From JAWLFY01 sp964462125 (GTDB lineage: Bacteria; Planctomycetota; Planctomycetia; Pirellulales; Pirellulaceae), in assembly GCA_964462125.1 (NCBI GenBank), contig CAYWXT010000137.1, forward strand, positions 1-14,761: DNA of 14,761 nt, in the 5' to 3' direction. The notes beneath the pieces were generated by a model. That model was given only the letters and a program-made list of their open reading frames with translations. It was not told where the DNA came from and searched no databases. The stretch's first letter is position 1; the number at the start of each line of letters is the position of its first letter. Positions 6,985 to 13,056 of the stretch are shown here, piece by piece. Both the position numbers and the translations under genes were made by a program.

Positions 6985-7938
6985 ATGGCGAAGGAAACAG
7001 AACTGGGTTGTCACCGCTTCGTCGACATGTGGGCTCTACCCGGGATGCACCTGAGCAATGTGGAACTGCTGCAGAAGCTGACCACGGCGGACACACAGCA
7101 CTTCACGACCCACATGGATACGGTAGGGAAGGTTTCAGAACAGGATCTCGGGACAGGGGATTGGGAAGAGACCCACCTCGTTGGCCTGCGCACCGACGTC
7201 TGGAAGGCCGATGAAGCCGAGATGGCCAGTGCGCTGAAGGCGTTGAAGCGGCAACGGCGGAAGGAGCTGAAGCAGGGAATCAAACGCTCCGGCCGCTTGA
7301 ACGCCAAGCAGACCGCCAAGTTGGAGGCGGAGATCGAAGAGGACGACGTCATGAATTTGCAGTCCAACGAGATTGAAAAACGGCGACTGGTGTTGAAACT
7401 GTTCAAGACCAACACCCAACGAACCCGCTGGTGCGGCACGTTGGAAGAAACCACGGTCAACGAGATCCACAATTCGATCGGATCCAAACGCAGTCTATTG
7501 AGTTTTGCCGCGGTGCTGCCGCGCCGCGAATTCGTCACGCAGATCCAGCAGAACCATCGCACCTTCCGCGTCCCCTCGTTGTTCACGATGGGGTATGTCG
7601 AGGACCAACAGATCTGGCACCTGACCCTCCGCCGCCACTGGGTCAGCCTCGGCTCCGATTTCACGGTGGAAGCCGACGGCCAACCGATCGGAAAGGTCGA
7701 CGGGAAGTTGCTCAGCTTCGGTTCCGACAGCTATGTCCGATTGCAACCCCATGAGCTGGCGGGCAACACACAGTTCGTCGACATGCTGACGCTGTTTGCG
7801 GCGTCGGTCGGCTACCACAGCGCCATGCGCCGCAGCGTCGCGCGGCGTGTCCAGGCGGTTCACGCCGGTGCGTCGTTCCGGCACCTGGTCGAAAACGACG
7901 AACTGCGACTGCGACACAACGGCCGCGCCGCGGCGTAA
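6985..7938 (+). CDS. Unknown protein with possible LURP-one/scramblase-like C-terminal domain
   Basis: 317 residues, no signal peptide or membrane segment. I do not recognise a named family with certainty. The N-terminal part begins ETELGCHRFVDMWALPGMHL; residues about 82-120 are very rich in Lys, Arg and Glu and probably form a charged helix. From about residue 203 the pattern IWHLTLRRHWVSLGSDFTVE, then DGQPIGKVDGKLLSFGSDSY, resembles the beta-rich LURP-one-related/phospholipid-scramblase (tubby-like) fold, where short strands alternate with G-x-x-[IV] turns. The end is helical and basic (MRRSVARRV). The fold assignment is inference from spacing and turns only. It is divergent from dus and converges on ABC-F with a 25-base gap, so it is probably monocistronic. 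A start at 6919 would add 22 residues, but the Shine-Dalgarno favours 6985. Confidence 0.82.
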   Translation: MAKETELGCHRFVDMWALPGMHLSNVELLQKLTTADTQHFTTHMDTVGKVSEQDLGTGDWEETHLVGLRTDVWKADEAEMASALKALKRQRRKELKQGIKRSGRLNAKQTAKLEAEIEEDDVMNLQSNEIEKRRLVLKLFKTNTQRTRWCGTLEETTVNEIHNSIGSKRSLLSFAAVLPRREFVTQIQQNHRTFRVPSLFTMGYVEDQQIWHLTLRRHWVSLGSDFTVEADGQPIGKVDGKLLSFGSDSYVRLQPHELAGNTQFVDMLTLFAASVGYHSAMRRSVARRVQAVHAGASFRHLVENDELRLRHNGRAAA

Positions 7939-7963
7939 CGGACCTTCTTTGTCGCTCCCCGCC

Positions 7964-9766
7964 TCACGCGTCGCTGGCCAATTCCATCCAGCGGTCCTCG
8001 ATTTCGGCCAGTTCCTCGGCCAGCTTGGTCAGCTGTTCGTGGAGGCGGACCGCTTCATCAGGATCGGTTTCTTGCAGTAGTTTGTCGTTGATGTCACGTT
8101 TGTCGTCGTCGAGCTTGGCGATCTTCTTTTCCAGGTTCTTGATCTCCTTTTGCCGCCGCCGCTGATTGCGTTGGTCGTTGCGTTGGTCCGCAGAGGACGA
8201 TTTCGGAGGTCCCCCGCCGGCTGATCCCCCGCCGGCTGATTCTTGCGTGCCGGCGTCTCCCGCCCGCTGACGTTCGCCTTCATCGACTTCGGCTTCGACC
8301 GACTGCAGGTAGCTGTCGTAGTTCCCGATGTAGGTCTTGACGGTCCCATCGCGGACTTCGATCACATGGGTGGCGATACGGCGCACGAAGTGCCGGTCGT
8401 GGCTGGTGAAGACCACCGTCCCCTGATAGCGATCGATGGCGGCAGCGAGGGTTTCGACGGTCTCGACATCGAGGTGGTTGCCCGGTTCGTCGAGCACCAG
8501 GACGTTGGCGGTACCGAGCAGCAAACCGGCCATGCAGAGCCGGGCCCGCTCGCCGCCGCTGAGCACCTTGATCTTCCGCTGGATCTGCTCGTCGCGGAAC
8601 AGCAATGCCCCGGCCATCGCCAACAGGTCCTGGCGCGTGGTGTCGCTGTCGGAGACCTGTTCCAGGTGTTCCAGCACGGTCAGCCGCTCGTCGAGGCTGG
8701 TGTAGACGTGCTGGGCATAGGTTCCCAGTTCGATGCCGTGGCCCCATTTCATCTCCCCCTCAAGCGGCTCCAGGGAGTGGACGAGGGTCCGCAGCAGCGT
8801 CGTCTTGCCCTGGCCGTTGTCCCCCACCAAGGCGACCCTCTGGCCATGCTCGATCTCGAGCCGGATGTCGTCGGCGACGCGGTGTCCGGGATAGCCGATC
8901 GCCAGTGCTTCACAGCGGAGGGCGGTTCCTCGGCGGGGGGTGACCTGCGGTGGGCGAATGTGGACGGTCGGTTCGTCGACGTCGATCTCCACCGTTTTGA
9001 GTTTCGCGAGTTGCTTGGCCTTGCTTTTGGCCTGGCTGGCGGTGGAGGCGTTGGCGCGGTTGCGGTCGATGAACTGCTGCAACTGCTTTTGCTTGGCGAT
9101 CACGGTGGCGTTGACCCGCCGGTCATGCTCGCGACGTTCCTCGCGGTACTCCAGGAACTGGTCGATCGGTCCCGGATACATCGTCAGCTTCCCCCGGGAA
9201 AGCTCCAGCGTCTGCGAACAGGTGGCCTTTAAGAACGCCCGGTCATGGCTGACGATCAGGGCCGCCTTGTTGAACTCCCGGAGGAAGTGTTCGAGCAGGA
9301 TCTGGGTTCGCAAATCGAGAAAGTTGGTCGGCTCGTCGAGCATCAACAGGTTAGGGTCGTGAAGCAACAGGGCGGCGAGTTTGACGCGTGTCTGCCAGCC
9401 TCCCGACAGGGCCCGCACGGGGCCCTCCAGATAGGCCCCTTTGATCTCGAACTGACCCGCCACCTGGCCGCACCGCCAATCGGGTTGTTCGCTGTCCCGC
9501 ATCAGGAAGTCGAGGGCGGACTCGCCGTGGCGAAACGGGTCGTGTTGCCGCAGGTAGCCGATCCTCAGGGTCGGATGATGAATCACCTCCCCCTTCTCGA
9601 GTTCCTCTTCGCCGAGCAAGACGCGCAGCAACGTCGACTTGCCTGAGCCGTTGCGGCCAACGAACCCGACCTTCACGTCATCGACGAGCGAGACCTCAGC
9701 GCCGTCGAGCAGCACTTGGTCGCCGAACTGCTTGTGGGCATCGCGAACCTGAATCAAAACCGACAT
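7964..9766 (-). CDS. ABC-F family ATPase (Uup/YheS-like), ribosome-associated
   Basis: 600 residues, two ABC ATPase domains and no membrane domain. ABC-F proteins bind the ribosome and act in translation, stalled-ribosome rescue or antibiotic protection. Domain 1 has Walker A GRNGSGKST (37-45), Q-loop YLRQ (71-74), signature LSGGW (120-124), Walker B LLMLDEPTNFLD (ending 151) and an H-switch SHD. Domain 2 has Walker A GDNGQGKTT (315-323), signature LSGGE (402-406) and Walker B/D-loop LVLDEPGNHLD (ending 433). Position 429 is Gly where the family normally has Thr. A charged interdomain linker (about 210-270) matches the P-site-tRNA-interaction motif region. A Gly/Ser-rich spacer then leads to a coiled coil (about 532-598), as in Uup and YheS. 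A housekeeping role fits better than resistance since nothing around it suggests transfer. ATG 9766 has no Shine-Dalgarno. Confidence 0.93.
   Translation of the reverse strand: MSVLIQVRDAHKQFGDQVLLDGAEVSLVDDVKVGFVGRNGSGKSTLLRVLLGEEELEKGEVIHHPTLRIGYLRQHDPFRHGESALDFLMRDSEQPDWRCGQVAGQFEIKGAYLEGPVRALSGGWQTRVKLAALLLHDPNLLMLDEPTNFLDLRTQILLEHFLREFNKAALIVSHDRAFLKATCSQTLELSRGKLTMYPGPIDQFLEYREERREHDRRVNATVIAKQKQLQQFIDRNRANASTASQAKSKAKQLAKLKTVEIDVDEPTVHIRPPQVTPRRGTALRCEALAIGYPGHRVADDIRLEIEHGQRVALVGDNGQGKTTLLRTLVHSLEPLEGEMKWGHGIELGTYAQHVYTSLDERLTVLEHLEQVSDSDTTRQDLLAMAGALLFRDEQIQRKIKVLSGGERARLCMAGLLLGTANVLVLDEPGNHLDVETVETLAAAIDRYQGTVVFTSHDRHFVRRIATHVIEVRDGTVKTYIGNYDSYLQSVEAEVDEGERQRAGDAGTQESAGGGSAGGGPPKSSSADQRNDQRNQRRRQKEIKNLEKKIAKLDDDKRDINDKLLQETDPDEAVRLHEQLTKLAEELAEIEDRWMELASDA
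8166..8240 (-). repeat. Two in-frame tandem micro-repeats in the ABC-F linker
   Basis: TTGCGTTGGTCG at 8166-8177 is followed directly by a copy with one mismatch (8178-8189), encoding a repeated Asn-Asp-Gln-Arg-like tetrapeptide. CCCCCGCCGGCTGAT at 8211-8225 is followed by a perfect copy (8226-8240), encoding a duplicated Ser-Ala-Gly-Gly-Gly. Both lie between the second ATPase domain and the C-terminal coiled coil. Confidence 0.93.
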
Positions 9767-10227
9767 GAAACGAACAAGATCGAGGCATCGAAAGGGGCAC
9801 CCACAGCGTGGTGCCCTGCTTCAACAGAGCGTAACAGGCGAGTAATCACTGGCAACGGGAGTTGCTCCCCGCGTGGGCGGCAGGCCCCCGTTTCCCCGCC
9901 GACCGGCTCGCGTTTCGGCGGCCAGCGGGTCAGCCGCCGTGCATAAATTGGCGACTTTAAGGGAACTTTGAGCGATACCTGACTACCAACGTGGTGGCTG
10001 ATTCTCTAAATTGATTTTGTGGTGAGATCCCCACGCGTCCTGACGTTGCCCACGGTGCCGTACCCTCCGTTGTTTCACCGATTTCTCCGTGTTGGTCTTG
10101 CGAAAGCATGGGACCGGCGACGATGGGACTTTTTATTCGCCGAGCCCACCCACCCTGCCCTTCCCCGTTGTCATCCCGTTCGTCTGTGATCGGCTGTCCG
10201 CGACCGTAACCGGCCCACTCCATTGAC
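9767..10227. other. Divergent intergenic region between ABC-F and sucA
   Basis: These 461 bases must hold the promoters and leaders of both flanking genes. The ABC-F half (9795-9939) is dense in inverted repeats. The sucA half (9960-10227) is less GC-rich in places; I could not find a convincing -35/-10 pair with good spacing, and there is no Shine-Dalgarno before the sucA ATG. A 90-codon minus-strand frame (9957-10229) has no recognisable content and is not called as a gene. No tRNA or insertion sequence is seen. Confidence 0.7.
9795..9939 (-). promoter_or_regulatory. Possible structured leader of the ABC-F gene
   Basis: Four inverted repeats lie just upstream of ABC-F: GGGCACC 9795-9801 with GGTGCCC 9810-9816; GCAAC 9852-9856 with GTTGC 9861-9865; CCGCCGA 9896-9902 with TCGGCGG 9915-9921; and CGGCGGC 9916-9922 with GCCGCCG 9933-9939. 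The last two share the segment 9916-9921, so they cannot form together. In the transcript direction of ABC-F the order is segment 1 (9939-9933), shared segment 2 (9922-9915) and segment 3 (9902-9896), the arrangement of an attenuator or anti-sequestrator. No T-run follows, so classical termination is not evident. Function is inference. Confidence 0.3.
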
Positions 10228-13056
10228 ATGAACAGTTACAGCCTGGACTACATCGACGACCTGTACGTCCAATTCGTTCGCGACCCCTCGAGTGTTTCCG
10301 AGACGTGGCGTCAGTACTTCGAGCAGTTTCTGGTGGGGGCTGGGGCGACCGTGCAGTCCGACCGCCCCCCGCGGAGGGACGGCGCGGTTTCCTCGGCTTC
10401 GGTCAACGGGGCGACAGCGTCGGGCCGAGCGGCGCAAACGCTTCTGGATCGTCGCGGTTCGACCGGCAATGAGCGGGCCGACCAAACGCTCTGGCTGGCC
10501 CGGGTCCAGGACCGCATCGACCAGCTGGTTCGGGAGTACCGGGTGCGGGGTCACTTGGTCGCCCAACTCGACCCGCTCGGCCTCTCCAGCCGCGTCTGTC
10601 CGGAGCTGAGCCCCCAAGCGTACGGGCTCAGTGACGGTGATCTGCAGCGGCCGTTCGAGAGCAGCATCCTGGACAACGTCAGCGGCACGACACTGGAGAC
10701 GATCCTGACCAAGCTGCGGAACACGTATTGCCGGAGCATCGGTGCGCAGTTCATGCACATCGACAACCGCAACATCCGCGATTGGCTTCAAAAGCGGATG
10801 GAGACGACCGAGAATCGGCTTGATCTGTCGCATCAAGTCCAGCGGCGGATCTACACCCGGCTGGCCGATGCATCGATCTTTGAGGAATTCGTTCGCCGCA
10901 AATTCGTCGGGGCCAAGACCTTCTCCCTCGAGGGGGCCGAAAGCCTGATCCCCATGCTCGATTTGGCCCTGGAGAAGGCGGGTCAGCACAAGGTCAAGGA
11001 GGTCGTGATGGGAATGGCCCACCGCGGCCGCCTGAACGTGATGGCGAACATTCTCAAAAAGCGGGCCATGAACATCTTTTGGTCCTTCGACGACCCCAGC
11101 CCCGAACTCAACCGCGGCGGCGGCGACGTCCGCTACCACCTTGGCTACAGCAGCGATTGGACCACCGCTTCCGGGGACCAGATCCATATCTCCCTCTGCT
11201 TCAACCCCAGCCACCTGGAGTTTGTCGACCCGGTCGCGCTGGGACGGACGCGGAGCAAACAAGATCGCCGCGGGGATTCCCAACGCCAGGAGGTGATGAC
11301 GATCCTGATCCACGGCGATGCCGCCTTCGCCGCCGAAGGGATCGTGCAGGAAACACTCAACCTGAGCCAGTTGCCCGCCTACTGGACCGGCGGGACGCTG
11401 CACGTGGTGATCAATAACCAAATCGGTTTCACCACCGAACCTCAGCAGGGCCGCAGCACGACCTACGCCACCGACATCGCCAAAATGCTGCAGATCCCGA
11501 TCTTCCACGTCAACGGCGAAGACCCCGAAGCGGTCGCCCAGGTCGTCTCCCTGGCGATGGACTTCCGCAAAGAATTCCACCGCGATGTGGTCATCGACCT
11601 GTATGCCTACCGCCGCTGGGGGCACAACGAAGGGGACGAGCCCCGCTTCACCCAGCCGCGGATGTACAACGAAATCGATCAACGGCCAAGTGTTCGCGAA
11701 CAGTACCTCAACCGGCTGGTCGAATTGGGCAAGATCACCGCCGAAGAGGCGGAGGAGATCGGGCAGGCCCGCACCGAAAAACTCGAGCGTGAATTCGAGG
11801 CCAGCAAGAACGAAGCCTTTGTCCCCGACACCCAGACCCTCGCGGCAAACTGGAGTGACTACTTTGGCGCCCGCGAACCGAGCGAGCCGACCGACACGAC
11901 CTTCGACCAGCAACGGCTCAGCGAGTTGATTGACCGGCTCACGCGATTGCCCGAGTCGATGTACTCCCACAAGAAGCTGAAGCGACCGATGCAGCAGCGC
12001 CGGGAGATGGCCGAGAGCAATCGGAGGCTCGATTGGGCCACCGCCGAAATGGCCGCCTTCGCCACCCTGCTCGTCGAAGGCCACCCGATCCGAATGACGG
12101 GCCAAGACTGCGAGCGGGGGACGTTCAGCCACCGCCACGCCGTGCTGCACGACACCAAGACGGGCCAGACCTATCGTCCGCTCGACCATCTCGCCCCCGA
12201 CCAGGCCCCGCTCGAACTTTACAACAGCCCCTTGAGCGAAGCCGGCGTGCTCGGATTCGAATACGGCTACTCCCTCGATTGCCCCGACGGGCTCTGCCTC
12301 TGGGAGGCCCAGTTCGGGGACTTTTGGAACGCGGCCCAGGTGATCGTCGACCAGTTCATCGCCAGTGCGGAAGACAAGTGGAGCCGGCTCAGCGGCCTTG
12401 TGATGCTGCTGCCCCACGGCTTCGAAGGCCAAGGCCCCGAGCACTGCAGCGCCCGCATCGAACGCTTCCTCGCGATGTCAGCCGAAGACAACATTCAAGT
12501 CTGCCAACCGACCACCCCCGCCCAGTACTTTCACCTGCTGCGCCGCCAGGTTCTCCGCAAATGGCGCAAGCCCTTGGTCGTCCTGACCCCCAAGAGCCTA
12601 CTGCGGCACACCAAGGTCACCAGCCCGCTGAAGGTGCTCGCCGCGGGCAGCTTCAAAAAGTTCCTCCCCGATCGCAAAGTCCCCCTGGAAGATTGCCGAC
12701 GGCTGCTGCTCTGTACCGGCAAGGTCTACTACGACCTGGTCCAAACCCGCGCCGAGCGTGAAATCGAAGGCGTCCCGATCATGCGGATCGAGCAACTCTA
12801 TCCGCTCAGCCTCGAGGAGATGAACGCCGCCCTGCAGGGCCTCGCCGAAGGAACCGAAATCTTCTGGGTCCAAGAAGAACCCGCCAACATGGGCGCTTGG
12901 CCCTATTTGAAGCTCAAGTTCGGGGATGACTTGAACACCCAGTTCCGGTTCCAGCGAATCTCCCGGGTCGAATCGGCCAGCCCCAGTACCGGCAGCATGG
13001 CCGCCCACCAATTGGAACAGGCCGAGCTGATGGACGCCGCCTTCGCAGGGCTTTAA
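10228..13056 (+). CDS. sucA: 2-oxoglutarate dehydrogenase E1 component
   Basis: 942 residues, close to the usual 930 or so. It is the thiamine-diphosphate-dependent E1 that decarboxylates 2-oxoglutarate in the TCA cycle and passes the succinyl group to E2. Domains in order: the E1 N-terminal helix (SYSLDYIDDLYVQFVRDP), which contacts E2; a low-complexity linker (about 40-80); MAHRGRLNVMAN with H265; NPSHLEFVDPVALG; the thiamine motif IHGDAAFAAEG (D364) to NNQIGF (N396, N397); YAYRRWGHNEGDEP; and the transketolase-like half with GTFSHRHAVLHD (632 on), GFEYGYSLDCPDGLCLWEAQ and LLPHGFEGQGPEH. All expected motifs are present, so it should be active. ATG 10228 puts the conserved N-terminal helix at residue 2; no Shine-Dalgarno. 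No sucB or lpd follows: the next gene is antisense and the stops overlap. Confidence 0.97.
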   Translation: MNSYSLDYIDDLYVQFVRDPSSVSETWRQYFEQFLVGAGATVQSDRPPRRDGAVSSASVNGATASGRAAQTLLDRRGSTGNERADQTLWLARVQDRIDQLVREYRVRGHLVAQLDPLGLSSRVCPELSPQAYGLSDGDLQRPFESSILDNVSGTTLETILTKLRNTYCRSIGAQFMHIDNRNIRDWLQKRMETTENRLDLSHQVQRRIYTRLADASIFEEFVRRKFVGAKTFSLEGAESLIPMLDLALEKAGQHKVKEVVMGMAHRGRLNVMANILKKRAMNIFWSFDDPSPELNRGGGDVRYHLGYSSDWTTASGDQIHISLCFNPSHLEFVDPVALGRTRSKQDRRGDSQRQEVMTILIHGDAAFAAEGIVQETLNLSQLPAYWTGGTLHVVINNQIGFTTEPQQGRSTTYATDIAKMLQIPIFHVNGEDPEAVAQVVSLAMDFRKEFHRDVVIDLYAYRRWGHNEGDEPRFTQPRMYNEIDQRPSVREQYLNRLVELGKITAEEAEEIGQARTEKLEREFEASKNEAFVPDTQTLAANWSDYFGAREPSEPTDTTFDQQRLSELIDRLTRLPESMYSHKKLKRPMQQRREMAESNRRLDWATAEMAAFATLLVEGHPIRMTGQDCERGTFSHRHAVLHDTKTGQTYRPLDHLAPDQAPLELYNSPLSEAGVLGFEYGYSLDCPDGLCLWEAQFGDFWNAAQVIVDQFIASAEDKWSRLSGLVMLLPHGFEGQGPEHCSARIERFLAMSAEDNIQVCQPTTPAQYFHLLRRQVLRKWRKPLVVLTPKSLLRHTKVTSPLKVLAAGSFKKFLPDRKVPLEDCRRLLLCTGKVYYDLVQTRAEREIEGVPIMRIEQLYPLSLEEMNAALQGLAEGTEIFWVQEEPANMGAWPYLKLKFGDDLNTQFRFQRISRVESASPSTGSMAAHQLEQAELMDAAFAGL

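Noticed and set aside
8243..9232. 329-codon plus-strand frame over ABC-F
   Set aside because: It is antisense to a gene with both complete sets of ATPase motifs, so it is a shadow.
9776..9960. Known riboswitch in the ABC-F leader
   Set aside because: Inverted repeats are present, but I recognise no conserved riboswitch core.
9957..10229. 90-codon minus-strand frame in the ABC-F/sucA gap
   Set aside because: No recognisable domain, no ribosome binding site, and it overlaps the sucA start. Kept only as a speculative leader frame in the hairpin finding.
10171..12444. 757-codon open frame antisense to sucA
   Set aside because: It lies fully against sucA, whose conserved E1 motifs are unambiguous. 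Its translation shows no recognisable domain and has the biased composition expected of an antisense frame in GC-rich DNA.
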